Shown: positions 11,735-21,930, counted from the first letter of the stretch. The stretch: 64,000 bases of DNA from Zoroaster sp. YZ-2022 (GCA_029582265.1 CM055822.1:45857916-45921915), one strand, 5' to 3'. Numbers and translations are program-made. The notes: generated by a model not told the origin, from the letters alone.

Positions 11735-12240
11735 CACCATGTGAAATGCTCAATTGAGTAGTAATTAGTTCTGAAAAGAACTCGAGGTACAACTCGACGT
11801 TTCGATCAGTATGCTCTGATCGTCCTCAGGAGAATGCCCGACTCTGGAAAATGCTGCTGCTTAAGTAGACTGCTGGAGGATCATCCCATGAATGGATGCT
11901 GGAGAATCAGTTCGTTGAGGCGCGCAGGCGGGAACTGTTGAGACTAGGATCCTAGGGGTTAGGGGAGAGGAGTGTGTGCTCACTGAACTGAATCAGTTGT
12001 TAACAAGCACATGGGGATGGAGGGTGGTTGACTTAGGATACAGGAGATCCCTCAGTCTGGGGTGGGTTGTGGACTTTGGATATAGAAGATCCTTCAGTCC
12101 GTAGTAGTGGTCGCCAAATGTCGCTGATGTAGAAGCCGATGTCCTGTGGCACAGTGTCGTGTTTGACGATCTCGATGGCCTCTCTGATGCGTCTGGGGTG
12201 CCATGCGTCGATGGGTGTGATGAGTTGGGCTGCCTACCAA
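11735..12240 (-). pseudogene. 3' end of a Penelope-like retroelement (GIY-YIG C-terminus and 3' UTR)
   Basis: On the minus strand from 12240 a frame reads AWHPRRIREAIEIVKH, then VPQDIGFYISDIWRPLL, and stops near 12030. The pattern of a basic REAIEI helix followed by a D-x-G-x-x-[IL]SDIW segment is what I recognise at the end of the GIY-YIG endonuclease of Penelope-like elements. The 3' UTR continues to about 11735 with GATCAGAGCATACTGATCG and GAACTAATTACTACTCAATT. The same UTR is found as palindromes at 37338-37482 and 55002-55240. Reverse transcriptase and most of the nuclease are missing, so it is a 5'-truncated copy. An alternative is a LINE 3' end, which fits the protein less well. Confidence 0.55.
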
Positions 12241-12271
12241 TTTTCCCCTTTTTATGGTCGTTGCACCTGGG

Positions 12272-12545
12272 GATCAGAAATCATACAGATGAGAATTCCT
12301 CCATTTGCGTAGCTTCGGGGGGGGGGGGGAATAAATTATTTTCTTAATTTAAAACATGTTATGTTTATAATTGCTTTCTTAATAATTTTCTCCGTAATTT
12401 TGCTGTAACATGTAAAAAACATTTTCTGACCGACCACCTTTCTCCTCCATTGACTTTGTGCACAAACATGTGCGTTTGTTTACAACTTTTTTCCAAAACC
12501 CAACTCCCATAATTCATTGTGCGCACAATTCCGATAAGGCTTATC
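12272..12545. mobile_element. Solo arm of the inverted-repeat element
   Basis: This is a direct copy of the left arm at 8813-9054, including GAATTCCTCCATTTGCGTAG, a G-run and CTCCATTGACTTTGTGCAC. No second arm was seen to the right. It preserves the site interrupted in the right arm at 10182. Confidence 0.6.
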
Positions 12546-13003
12546 CGGCTGGGATGTGGACCAAGTCATCCGTTGTTAGACAAGTCATGCATTGGCTCTA
12601 CGACTACGGTTACTGAGATGATTTTTACAGTTTTTATCAGTTTCTACCAAGACTCCCCCTCTAGGTTACAAAGGTTTCATTAACCTCTCGTAAATTTAAG
12701 GCGATTTGTCTCTCTCACAACGTAAATATTAACTTTTATATGGGCCAATAAGCAATATATTTTCACGATAACGTGCATGAACCTAACGTTAAGTAACGTC
12801 CTACAGACAAACAGTAAAAAGAGACTGAGTGATTTCCCTTCTACAGTAAGTTGGGTGAAAGAATGTGACAGCCAAACCAGTGATGAGTTGTTGAATCTAT
12901 GTGATGTTTATTTGATCAGATGAGCTTGAACCCGTGAACCCGTGGTTCTACAAATAAAATAGCAGAAACAAATGTCTAATGAGTGGATGTGAATTAATAC
13001 TGT
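12546..13003. other. Unassigned sequence flanking the BEL element
   Basis: No gene was recognised. The last five bases, ACTGT (12999-13003), are the left copy of the target duplication of the BEL retrotransposon. Confidence 0.4.
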
Positions 13004-13720
13004 TGTGACGGTCGCAGTTTCTAAGTTTTACAAAATGTCCTTATCTCAGAATGCTCAATTATTGACTTCAGTAATGTTCACTCTGTCTATTCATTTTGTT
13101 CATTAAAGCTGCTCCCTTTATTTAATCTGGCTTGTAACTTCACAGATTCAAAGGATCATAAGTTTACTAATTCACTAGTTGGTTCACAAGTTCACATATT
13201 CACTAGTTCACTTGTAGTTAGTTCACAAGTTCAGGTATTCACGTAAAAACTGCAATAAAAAGATATAAAAAATACAAATAACTAATCTCATTGGAACATG
13301 AGATAACTACTAAAAAAGGCACATTCACTTATATGTAATGTGAAGCAGAAATACTAATAATAAACCTTAAAAGAGTCGAGGTCAAAGGTCATCATAACGG
13401 TGAACAATAAAGAGGTGGGTACATGTGTGCATACAACAATAAACCACATGTGCCTTATAACAGCAAGAAAATATGGCCCTAAAAAGGCCTAAATATCAAA
13501 CTTGTAGTCAAAAGATTAATTGTGTAATGTTCTCTAATAATCAAACTTTACTTTACCTCTGTCCTCGGGTCATGGGATTGAAAGGATGCTCAAATATAAC
13601 TGGCAAAGTACCACTCTAAATTTACGACAAAAAACAACGCGAGACCAAAATGTCTATCAATGGCAAAGATGAAGAGCGCCACCAATTGTTCAAGGTTAGA
13701 CTCACTCATCAGCAGTTACA
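13004..13720 (-). repeat. BEL/Pao 3' LTR
   Basis: It begins TGTGACGGTCGCAG and ends CAGCAGTTACA (plus-strand reading). It is nearly identical by eye to the 5' LTR at 20623-21355 apart from a few substitutions and a short insertion of TTCACAAG units in that copy. Confidence 0.92.
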
Positions 13721-13879
13721 TGGCTCCCCTAATTTGACCTTTCAAATTATCCCCAATAACAACAACAAAAAATTGTTGAACCTAAAAATCTAAGATGCAG
13801 AACTAGAAATATGAACCACTATACTACTGAGGAGAAGAAGACCGTGGTTTCCCTTTAAGTTCAGTTCATTTAGTCAGTC

Positions 13880-14113
13880 CTAGTCATTTGGCTCCTCGTC
13901 GGGGTGTCCCTGGTCCAACAACAAAACAACCTTGTGGATAGGCCTCTCAAAGGTGGATCGACCGGTTTGGAGCTTGACCTTCCTGGTGTGCCCATCTGAA
14001 CTGGGGTGTGTCTCAACAACGCGAGCTAGTTGCCATTGGCATCGAGGAGTGGAGTCGTCGACCATCATGACAATATGTCGTCTCTCTTCAGACTTGGCTG
14101 AGACTTCTGCCAT
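13880..14113 (-). CDS. BEL integrase C-terminal (DUF5641-like) fragment
   Basis: The end of the pol polyprotein. The segment IVMMVDDSTPRCQWQLARV, followed by TRKVKLQ and a basic stretch, is the conserved C-terminal domain that follows BEL/Pao integrases. It ends in PDEEPND and a stop, about 160 bp inside the 3' LTR. It is out of frame with the preceding integrase piece (overlap at 14065-14113), so a frameshift separates them. The apparent start methionine is internal to the original polyprotein. Confidence 0.8.
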   Translation of the reverse strand: MAEVSAKSEERRHIVMMVDDSTPRCQWQLARVVETHPSSDGHTRKVKLQTGRSTFERPIHKVVLLLDQGHPDEEPND

Positions 14114-14451
14114 TTCTTTCGCTCCTGCAGAGTGGACAAGTACTCAATCTTCCAACGTGACCAAAACTGGTTAGCCAGGTACTGGACTCTGCGCCATCGG
14201 CGTCGGCAATAGAGATCTTGTTTGACAAAGACTCCTGGTGGGGGAAGCACTACCTTACTTTTAAGCGTCAACAGTTGACTTGGTGTAAGTGGTTGTTGAG
14301 AATCTGGTCCGTTCATGTCCACATAGGTAAGAGGTCGGCTATTTACGACGGCTTCAGCCTCAATCATAAGGGTCCTCAACAGTTCGTCATCTAACTGTTG
14401 TCCGTGTTGCCGCAGCAAGGCTGAGAGGGCATTCCTGATGGACCGAATCAT
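14065..14451 (-). CDS. BEL integrase core, second part
   Basis: It begins at the helix carrying the catalytic glutamate region (GSER then MIRSIRNALSALLRQHG) and continues through EAVVNSRPLTYVD, a hallmark of BEL/Pao and retroviral-type integrases, to FWSRWKIEYLSTLQER. In the intact family this is continuous with the preceding integrase piece; here the two overlap by four bases at 14448-14451 in different frames. The product would join element cDNA to host DNA. It is a fragment, not an independent gene. Confidence 0.85.
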   Translation of the reverse strand: MIRSIRNALSALLRQHGQQLDDELLRTLMIEAEAVVNSRPLTYVDMNGPDSQQPLTPSQLLTLKSKVVLPPPGVFVKQDLYCRRRWRRVQYLANQFWSRWKIEYLSTLQERKKWQKSQPSLKRDDILS

Positions 14452-15179
14452 TCGCTCCCGGCTCCTGCCATATGACTTGCAGATGGAACGTTCATGTTAA
14501 ACATCACCCAGTCGCAACTGTCCTTGATAAGTTCTCGAGAAATCTTGAGCTGATCCATCTCAGCAAGAGCGACATCAAGTTCGTTTTTTCCACCGATGAA
14601 GTTAGTGCCCTTATCAGAACGCAGCTGTCTTACTGGCCCTCTCCTACAAGTAAATCTTCGGAAGGCATTCAAAAATGAGTCGGTGCTCAGTGAATTGGCT
14701 GTCTCTATGTGGACTGCACGTGATCCCATGCAGGTGAAGATAACTCCCCATCGTTTAAGCTCTTTGCGCCCGTCCTTGATGAAAAAGGGACCAAAGTAGT
14801 CGACAGCACTATAGGTGAAGGGCAGAGATGGGTCTAGTCTGTCCCTCGGTAGGTCAGCCATCTTTTGCACACAGGGTGCACGTCTGAGTTTCCGGCAGGT
14901 TACGCACTTCCAAACATGGCTAGTAACAGCAGCTCGTGCTCCTATAATCCAAAATCCAGCTTGACGAATGCTATTCAATATCACTCCATGCCCAGAGTGA
15001 CAACTGTGAACATGATAATGTTCAATCACAAGGTCCGTCACATGGCCACGACGTGGCAGCAGGATGGGATGTTTGATCTCATCAGGTGCTGATGCATGCT
15101 TGATGCGTCCACCTATTCTCAGCAGCCTATTTTCATCTATGACTGGATCAAGCATATACAGAGGACTGCTCTTGCTCAC
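14448..15179 (-). CDS. BEL integrase, zinc-binding and catalytic core
   Basis: Residues from about 50 carry the HHCC zinc site (HYHVHSCHSGHG then CVTCRKL). The integrase core follows, with the first catalytic aspartate in SAVDYFGPFFIKDGR, the second in LRSDKGTNFIGG, and the glutamate just beyond the frame break near 14450. The upstream coding sequence continues to about 15400 in another frame (CFKDKTSATTPDAETPLTVD), where a hAT-like element interrupts the gene. The catalytic D-D residues are intact, but the frame is not. Confidence 0.9.
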   Translation of the reverse strand: MSKSSPLYMLDPVIDENRLLRIGGRIKHASAPDEIKHPILLPRRGHVTDLVIEHYHVHSCHSGHGVILNSIRQAGFWIIGARAAVTSHVWKCVTCRKLRRAPCVQKMADLPRDRLDPSLPFTYSAVDYFGPFFIKDGRKELKRWGVIFTCMGSRAVHIETANSLSTDSFLNAFRRFTCRRGPVRQLRSDKGTNFIGGKNELDVALAEMDQLKISRELIKDSCDWVMFNMNVPSASHMAGAGSE

Positions 15180-15396
15180 GGATTTCCCTGTACCGTGTTT
15201 GTTGTCATCAGGGAGGCCATCTGGTCTGTTGAGTGCTTGATTTTCCTTCGTGAAGGCTTCTTCTTGTACCAGCCTCAGTATCAGTCGTTCTGCCTGTTGC
15301 AGTTCCGATCCACAGTGAGAGGGGTTTCTGCATCAGGTGTAGTAGCAGATGTCTTGTCCTTGAAGCATCTATCTCTAATCTTCCTCACATAACGCT

Positions 15397-16326
15397 CAGT
15401 GGCGCACCCAGGATTTGATTGGGGGGGGGGGGGGCTCAAAATATTTTTATTTGAAAACCAATATGGGGGAGAGAAATGGATGACCCCAACAAAAACCCCA
15501 GAAGCCGCTGCAGCCATGTCCCTAGTCGTGCTCGTCAGTGAACCTACGGCACATGTTAAATGTTTCCTGGTGGTTTCTAGTCATAAAAAGAAGACATTAT
15601 GGCATGATTCGGACTCGTAGGGTTTTACCTTCCATATAATTTCCTCCTCTTGATGTAAAGAACTTGAGCTTGTTTCGTCTGCAAGATTTCTATAGTTAAA
15701 TACTTTCATTGCGTGGACGTAAAGTTTGTGATCATTCCGGGCGGAGCTAAATTTTTTCAAACACGAATTTGGCGGCAAAACCAAATCCCAATATTATCCA
15801 ATCGGTGTTTGCTAAAAGAGTGTCACATAATCTTTGTAAATTAAAACCCAATCCTGGGCCATTGTGTACAAACTGGAAAGGAGTTGATTATAATGCGGGC
15901 GTGTTTAAATTTTACGAGTAACCTCAACGACAGTCAACGACCTCAACAAGAGAAACGGACAACAGAAAATGAAAATAAATTATAAAGCTGCTCCTGATCA
16001 GGGTGCACCATGGCAGGGGAGAATGTAAAATGCTTGTTATATATACTGGTGGCCCTTCAAGCTTACATGCACATGCATACGCAACGCCGTAAAATATAAT
16101 AGTGAGTGGAATAAATGGAAAACTTTTGGAGGGGAGCTTGAGTCTCCTGAGTCCCCATCCCTTGTACCACTGCCCTATACTCCTTGCCGAACTCCTCTGT
16201 AGACAAGACTTGGGCTCAGATTTTGCTCTCTTTCCTGGCTCCTTCTTAAAAAATAAAAATAAAACATCAGCGGGCCCTGGGGGTTGCTCGAGCCCCCCAA
16301 GCCCCCCCCCCTTGGGTGCCCCACTG
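15397..16326. mobile_element. hAT-like element (930 bp) inserted in the BEL pol gene
   Basis: The termini CAGTGGCGCACCCAGG and (inverted) CAGTGGGGCACCCAAGG each lead into a G-rich run. The 8-mer ATAACGCT is duplicated at 15389-15396 and 16327-16334, as expected of hAT transposition. BEL coding sequence resumes on each side. No transposase is encoded; the 169-codon frame at 16102-16611 crosses the boundary and is not a gene. Confidence 0.85.
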
Positions 16327-16446
16327 ATAACGCTGGCACATCGCTACTGCTCGTTTCAGGCGAAACCAGTCAGAGAAGTACTTGAATCTTTCAAGCATGC
16401 TTGGGTAGTTGGGTGCTTCAGCCTGTACATTGAATACGGATGCCCT

Positions 16447-17075
16447 TTACACTTCAGGATCATTTGGACAGAGCTCAAAATGTCCGGTATCAGGTGGAGG
16501 GATTTTAGTGTCTTGCAGGAAATCTGGGCCATTCCACCAGAGTTTGCTCTTGAAGAGAGACTCTGCCGAAAGACCTCGGGAGGCAGCATCTGCAGGGTTG
16601 ACCTTAATTAGTGTCAACATGTCGCCAATCGTCAGGGGTGCTATAATCCCGTATCTTCTGTATACGATTTGCGACGAAGATGTGAAACCTCTTGCTGTCA
16701 TTAGCAATATACCCGAGCACCACTCTGCTATCAGTGTAAAAGAACTGAGTCATATCGCTGTACTCAAATTCCTTGGTCAGAAATGCGCTGACTCTCACGG
16801 AGGTCACTGCTGCTGTGAGTTCCAGTCGAGGGATGGTTACTGGCTTCGATGGAGAAACTCTGGACTTTCCCATGACCAGAGTTGTGCTAACGCTTCCATT
16901 TTCATCTACCAAACGCAAGTAGCTGCACTGACCATAGCCGTCAATACTAGCATCAGAAAAGTGATGTAATTCCGTAGACTTGATACCAGTAAAATTCGGA
17001 GGCTTGTAGCATCGGGGAATTTGAAGTGATGCTAAGTGCTGGATGTCGTTTCTCCATTTCTCCCACTCTGCTCTG
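16447..17075 (-). pseudogene. BEL RNase H region, frameshifted
   Basis: Read across frames on the minus strand: HHFSDASIDGYGQCSYLRL (RNase H motif 1), then IPRLELTAAV, FYTDSRVVLGYI (catalytic aspartate in TDS), DWRHVDT, and NPADAASRG, the conserved end of BEL RNase H. Frameshifts lie near 17075, 16915 and 16625. The domain would remove RNA from the RNA-DNA hybrid during reverse transcription. The key acidic residues are present, but no frame covers the whole domain. Confidence 0.8.
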
Positions 17076-18273
17076 ATTCCTCAGAGATTGGGTCGTCCCA
17101 TCCATACCCATCACGGCACAACGTCTGGAGAATGCGTTTCCCAATGAGCAAGACTGGTGCCACAAGGCCCAGAGGGTCAAATATGGAGCTGACGCTTGAC
17201 ATGATTCCTCGACGAGTGAGTGGTTTGTCGTTGAAATGAACTCTAAACTGGAATGCATCCGACTCCACACACCATTGCACACCCAAGGTACGCTCGATGG
17301 GAAGGCCTCCTGTGAAGACATCAACGCTCTGGACTTCCTTGGCACGTTCACTGGGTGGTATGGAATGGAGAACTGCCTTGTTATTAGAGATGAACTTATG
17401 AAGGTGGAACCCGCTCAGCTGACACAATCGTCTGGAGTCTCCTATCAATTTCAAGGCTTCTTTGAAGGTGGTGACCGACTTTAGTCCATCATCAATGTAA
17501 AAGTCCTTGCGTATAAAGTCCGCTGCTTCAGTACCGCAACTCTCTTCATATGTGTCAGCGGCACACTTCAGTGCAAAGTTTGCACAGCCTGGGGAAGAAG
17601 TAGCGCCAAACAAGTGTACCTTCATCCGGTAGTCAACTGGTGTCTGATTCATATCGCCTGATGGCCACCATAGAAATCTCAGGTAGTTGCGGTCTTCCAC
17701 GTTGACGCCAACTTGGTGAAACATACCCTCGATGTCACAGGTAAAGGCAACGTGGTCCTTTCGAAATCGACATAGAACGCCAACAAGGTTGTTGGTCATA
17801 TCAGGTCCTTGCAATAGGTGACGGTTCAGGACTTCACCCTCAAATTCTGAACTGCAGTCAAAAACAATCCTGATCTTGTTTGGCTTTTTGGGATGATATA
17901 CCCCATGGTGGGGTATGTACCACACAGTCTTGTCGAGGTTCAGTTCATCATCTGGGACCTTCTCTGCATATTCCTTATCGAAAATGTTCTCCATGAAGGT
18001 CTTGTAATCATCTCGATACTTGAGGTTGCTTAGCATCTTCTTCTTCAGCTGGTTTAGCCGTCTCAATGCTACTGGCCTATTGTTGGGAAGCAGTACGTCG
18101 TCTGTTTTGAGAGGGAGGGGCATCTCAAAATGGCCATCATCTCGTCTGTGGATTCCATCCTTCATTTTCTTTATGAACCTTCGGTCATCATGAGAAGCCA
18201 CTTCTTCTGTTTGTCTCTCATTGAAGTCAATTTCAAACATTTTGGTGACTTGTAGAGGGCTGACTTCTTTCAC
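17032..18273 (-). CDS. BEL reverse transcriptase
   Basis: 413 codons, the longest intact piece of the element. It contains VWYIPHHGVYHPKKPNKIR and VFDCSSEFEGEVLNRHLLQG, typical for BEL/Pao RT fingers, then TCDIEGMFHQVGV (first catalytic aspartate), LFGATSSPGCANFAL, and FYIDDGLKS, the YxDD active site. It ends shortly after the connection region (SSIFDPLGLVAPV). It copies element RNA into cDNA inside the virus-like particle. The annotated methionine is arbitrary: protease and RT are one polyprotein in this family, and a frameshift near 18250 separates them here. Active-site residues are intact. Confidence 0.93.
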   Translation of the reverse strand: MKEVSPLQVTKMFEIDFNERQTEEVASHDDRRFIKKMKDGIHRRDDGHFEMPLPLKTDDVLLPNNRPVALRRLNQLKKKMLSNLKYRDDYKTFMENIFDKEYAEKVPDDELNLDKTVWYIPHHGVYHPKKPNKIRIVFDCSSEFEGEVLNRHLLQGPDMTNNLVGVLCRFRKDHVAFTCDIEGMFHQVGVNVEDRNYLRFLWWPSGDMNQTPVDYRMKVHLFGATSSPGCANFALKCAADTYEESCGTEAADFIRKDFYIDDGLKSVTTFKEALKLIGDSRRLCQLSGFHLHKFISNNKAVLHSIPPSERAKEVQSVDVFTGGLPIERTLGVQWCVESDAFQFRVHFNDKPLTRRGIMSSVSSIFDPLGLVAPVLLIGKRILQTLCRDGYGWDDPISEESEQSGRNGETTSST

Positions 18274-19120
18274 TTGAGTGCGAAAGACAAAGTGGGTTCG
18301 TGACTCCAGCGATGTAGTTGAAAATCCGCAAGCATCTTTTGCAGTTATTGCCCTGACGCATCATTCCTATGACTCCCCATCCAAGGGCTGTTCGGACTGC
18401 ATATGGATCATCTTCCCCTCCATGGACAATATCTCTCGGCTTAATGGTGCATGTCACATTGCAACCAATCAGAAGCCCGATCTCGGTTTCACTCAGGTAG
18501 GGAGGTAGCAGTTTAGCAACTTGCTTCAAATGAGGCCACTCCTTCACTGTAGCAGACTTCGGTATTTGATCACGGTTCGCGTTAATCGATTCCCTTGAAT
18601 AGGTGCCTGGCAACTCTATCTCTGTATTCTCGGACAATCCCTTGACAGTGAGGCCATACACCTTTCTAGCTGAAATGGTACCTGTCGCTAGTACCGTAGA
18701 CAAATTCAACTTGACTGCTTCTCCATCAATTCCGAGCCTATCTAGTGTCCAGTCTGAGATAAAGCAGGAGTTTGAATGTTCATCCAAAAGAGCATACACT
18801 ATCACCTTTGTATCAGGATCTTCATTGTGGTGAATCACTACAGGAACGATGAGTGTGTGAGAACAGTTTTCATCGACATCAAATGTCTGGACTCTGTGTG
18901 TGGTTGATTGTACAACAATCACTTCTTTGTCATTGGAGCCATGTTTGATTTGCTTCTCTGGCGTGGACTTGGAGTAGTCGTGCAACAAAGTAGGGTGGAA
19001 ACGCCCACAGTTGGCACATTGTTTCTTGTGTCGGCAGTCTTGTCTTCGGTGACCCCATTTCAGACATCCAAAGCAAAGGCCTTTCTTCTTGATGAAGTCA
19101 TGCCGCTCACTGAGGCTCAT
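18233..19120 (-). CDS. BEL gag zinc knuckles and protease
   Basis: Residues 15-30 hold CFGCLKWGHRRQDC, a CX2CX4HX4C zinc knuckle, followed by a second Cys/His cluster (CANCGRFHPTLLH); both are standard in BEL gag. Residues about 105-125 hold ALLDEHSNSCFISD, the retropepsin active-site region in the BEL form (D-x-x-S). The frame ends after LSHSSERSQPSTSHQNV by frameshift into the RT frame. The coding sequence upstream of the ATG continues (LLESCC, then MSLSERHDF), so the start is internal. Confidence 0.88.
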   Translation of the reverse strand: MSLSERHDFIKKKGLCFGCLKWGHRRQDCRHKKQCANCGRFHPTLLHDYSKSTPEKQIKHGSNDKEVIVVQSTTHRVQTFDVDENCSHTLIVPVVIHHNEDPDTKVIVYALLDEHSNSCFISDWTLDRLGIDGEAVKLNLSTVLATGTISARKVYGLTVKGLSENTEIELPGTYSRESINANRDQIPKSATVKEWPHLKQVAKLLPPYLSETEIGLLIGCNVTCTIKPRDIVHGGEDDPYAVRTALGWGVIGMMRQGNNCKRCLRIFNYIAGVTNPLCLSHSSERSQPSTSHQNV

Positions 19121-19171
19121 TGCAATGAAACTGCAACATGACTCGAGTAGGTGTTGACTCTTACAAAGGGG

Positions 19172-19852
19172 CTACGTCAGTGTACTAGATGTATCAGATG
19201 AAGGGGGGATGCTACCTTTCTGAGAACTGCTCTTTGTTTTCATCGGCATTTCATCTGCCTTTGAGGCAAATGTCCTAGCTGTTCCCCACTTGGTAGGCTT
19301 GGCGTGTTTTGTCTCCTCCTTCTTGTCCTCATTTGGTTTCTGATGGAAGGGGCTACAAGCGATACGGGCCTCTTTCGCAATGAATTTGCACAGCTTAGCG
19401 AAGCTTGGATAGTCCTCTACTTCTGTATCCGTCTTGTCGTACATATGTTGATCAACGAAGCGGAGCCAACGTCCCTGAACATGCCTCGGTAGTTTCTCTA
19501 TAATCTTCTTATGTTCAGCAGGGTCGTCAAGAACCCTCAACTGGCTCAGAGTTGACATTGCTGTTTCACACTGGAAAAGGAAGTCTGACAGATTACGAAG
19601 TCCCTTTCCATCATCTTGTTTCACAATTGGCCATTTGTTTATCCTCTCACGGTAGGTGTTCGCAGCCAGCAACTTGTTACCATACCGTTCCATTAGAAGT
19701 TTCTTTGCCTTCTGGTATGAATTCTCACTGTTTAAGGCAAGAAGTCCCTTGATGCACTCTCGAGCTTCACCTCCCGTGTATCTACCCAAGTAGTAGAGGC
19801 GGTCGATTGCTGATGAATAACGCTGCTCTACAAGGACGGAAAACGAGTTCAT
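19172..19852 (-). CDS. BEL gag, central (DUF1759-like) region
   Basis: It begins NSFSVLVEQ and continues with RLYYLGRYTGGEAR and a long charged helical region, as in the gag domain of BEL elements. It is separated from the N-terminal gag frame by a single in-frame TAG at 19853-19855. Homologues usually carry tryptophan in the FPVW segment at this point, so a TGG to TAG change is likely. It ends at 19172 with a frameshift before the zinc knuckles. A structural protein of the particle. Confidence 0.8.
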   Translation of the reverse strand: MNSFSVLVEQRYSSAIDRLYYLGRYTGGEARECIKGLLALNSENSYQKAKKLLMERYGNKLLAANTYRERINKWPIVKQDDGKGLRNLSDFLFQCETAMSTLSQLRVLDDPAEHKKIIEKLPRHVQGRWLRFVDQHMYDKTDTEVEDYPSFAKLCKFIAKEARIACSPFHQKPNEDKKEETKHAKPTKWGTARTFASKADEMPMKTKSSSQKGSIPPSSDTSSTLT

Positions 19853-20599
19853 CTATACTGGAAAGTAGAATACGCTCCCTTTAAAGATTTCAGGCTCTCT
19901 TTTAGGCAGTTTCTCCTCTCTGTGCATTAGTACATCTGCCAGTGCTGTGATTGCGCTTGACACATCATTTTTGGGTACATCACTGGTCTGCGTAGAAAGA
20001 ACTGCATCGGTTGATTTGGATTTATATAATACCGACATTCCAGTCGGCGACGTAGAAATAGGGCTTGAGGTTTTGGGGAAGATGTCATCATTGCTAATTT
20101 CATCTTGGGTTGAATTCTCAGGATCGGGTTGGCATGTAGGATGTCGTGGCCTGTCAGGTGTTTTCTCAGCAATTGCCTCGGTAAATGGCCCATCAATTGT
20201 TGGAGGGAGGACATTTACATCAATTGACTCTGGCTTAGTGAGCTGAAAAGATTCACCATCATACTTGTCTAGCACTCCAAGTCTTGCACTGCTTACATCA
20301 ATCTCCGTCTGGAGTTTCAACTGGTTCAACTGTCTTTCAACTTCATGGCGGGAAAGCTCTACTTCCTGCATGAGTCTTTGCCGTTCCATTTCTAGTGTTT
20401 GTTTTGACCGTTCCAACTCATGCTCTTTGTTCAATGCTGCAGATCGCATGGTAAGCTCTGCTCGCTTCTGCTCCTCTTTCAAACGAAGCAGCTCCGTATG
20501 GGAAAGTCTGGAGCTGGCTCTCGAACTGCGGGATCGGCTACTGCTATGGCTAAGAACTGAAGCCGAATCACCTATCTTCATATCATCCGGGTCTGTCAT
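19853..20599 (-). CDS. BEL gag, N-terminal coiled-coil region
   Basis: The first methionine lies 23 bases inside the 5' LTR and is the likely polyprotein start. A serine/arginine-rich segment (SHSSSRSRSSRASSR) leads into a long heptad-rich helix with many E, K, R and L residues (about residues 35-100), predicted to be a coiled coil. It ends EIFKGSVFYFPV at the TAG stop. Such coiled coils at the start of BEL gag are thought to help particle assembly. Confidence 0.8.
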   Translation of the reverse strand: MTDPDDMKIGDSASVLSHSSSRSRSSRASSRLSHTELLRLKEEQKRAELTMRSAALNKEHELERSKQTLEMERQRLMQEVELSRHEVERQLNQLKLQTEIDVSSARLGVLDKYDGESFQLTKPESIDVNVLPPTIDGPFTEAIAEKTPDRPRHPTCQPDPENSTQDEISNDDIFPKTSSPISTSPTGMSVLYKSKSTDAVLSTQTSDVPKNDVSSAITALADVLMHREEKLPKREPEIFKGSVFYFPV

Positions 20600-20622
20600 C
20601 TTATCCCAAGAAGAGTTTTTAC

Positions 20623-21355
20623 TGTGACGGTCGCAGTTTCTAAGTTTTACAAAATGTCCTTATCTCAGAATGCTCAATTATTGACTTCAGTAATGTTCAC
20701 TCTGTCTATTCATTTTGTTCATTAAAGCTGCTCCCTTTATTTAATCTGGCTTGTAACTTCACAGATTCAAAGGATCATAAGTTTACTAATTCACTAGTTG
20801 GTTCACAAGTTCACAAGTTCACAAGTTCACATATTCACTAGTTCACTAGTAGTTAGTTCACAAGTTCAGGTATTCACGTAAAAACTGCAATAAAAGGATA
20901 TAAAAAAATACAAAAAACTAATCTAATTGGAACATGAGATAACTACTAAAAGGGCACATTCACTTATATGTAATGTGAAGCAGAAATACCAATAATAAAC
21001 CTTAAAAGAGTCGAGGTCAAAGGTCATCATAACGGTGAACAATATAGAGGTGGGTACATGTGTGCATACAACAATAAACCACATGTGCCTTATAACAGCA
21101 AGAAAATATGGCCCTAAAAAAGGCCTAAATATCAAACTTGTAGTCAAAAGATTAATTGTGTAATGTTCTCTATAATCAAACTTTACTTTACCTCTGTCCT
21201 CGGGTCATGGGATTGAAAGGATGCTCAAATATAACTGGCAAAGTACCACTCTAAATTTACGACAAAAAACAACGTGAGACCAAAATGTCTATCAATGGCA
21301 AAGATGAAGAGTGCCACCAATTGTTCAAGGTTAGACTCACTCATCAGCAGTTACA
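20623..21355 (-). repeat. BEL/Pao 5' LTR
   Basis: Matching partner of 13004-13720, with the same ends. The target copy ACTGT follows directly at 21356-21360. Confidence 0.92.
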
Positions 21356-21360
21356 ACTGT

Positions 21361-21930
21361 AGTTCAGAATATTGAAGCAAGGCCAGAACTTACATAAACT
21401 CTACCTAAAAGCACCGGACCAGCCAAAGCCCTCAATAGAATTATGACAAGAGGAGGCTTAATATAATCAAACTTAAGTAAATACTTCACTTTTGTAGGTA
21501 AACTATAAGAGCTGGAACATCAAACTCTTTATACAGTATAACACATGCTTTAACCAAACCACAGTTAAGCCATTAAGGAACCTTTTTGATTACACGTTGA
21601 TTTTACATGAACAATAAACACAATTATACCGTAACTGGTTAAGCAATAAACTTTTAATAAGCCATGTGACTCTAAACAGTTCCCAAACATCTCTCCAATA
21701 TGCCCTTTTACAATTATCCCAAACCGTACTTACTGTTGTTATGCACGCACGGGGAGGGAAACTGCTCACTGAAGATTGGACATTGGGATAAACCTGGGAT
21801 TTTGGATGGAAATCACTGGGATTTATCGGTGAATAATTATTGGAACACGGAGATTTGCAATATTATTGGAATCATTGATAAAAGTACTGTCAAGAGAGGG
21901 CGCTATACTGTTTCTCCACTTGAGACTTTT
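21361..21930. other. Unassigned sequence between the BEL and Gypsy elements
   Basis: An 88-codon plus-strand frame at 21700-21966 shows no domain. No LTR matching the Gypsy 5' end was found here, so the Gypsy 3' LTR seems to be missing or unrecognised. Confidence 0.35.

Larger units (their letters stand above)
13004..21355 (-). mobile_element. Complete BEL/Pao LTR retrotransposon
   Basis: Two LTRs (13004-13720 and 20623-21355), both TG...CA, enclose gag, protease, reverse transcriptase, RNase H and integrase on the minus strand. ACTGT is duplicated on both sides (12999-13003 and 21356-21360), proving insertion as one unit. Domain order PR-RT-RNaseH-IN with a C-terminal DUF5641-type segment and two gag zinc knuckles identifies the BEL/Pao group. 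The reading frame is broken by at least one stop and several frameshifts, and a 930-bp hAT-like element sits at 15397-16326. A purine-rich GGGGAGCCA on the minus strand lies just inside the 3' LTR (about 13721-13730). Confidence 0.93.

Noticed and set aside
11790..11840. CTGAGGA...GAAAC core in the Penelope 3' UTR (minus strand; also in the 55 kb palindrome)
   Set aside because: It resembles a hammerhead core, but an extra base lies before stem II and no stem I pairing could be found, unlike the 51878 site.
16102..16611. 169-codon plus-strand frame across the hAT/BEL boundary
   Set aside because: It crosses a transposon terminus and lies antisense to the BEL RNase H coding region.
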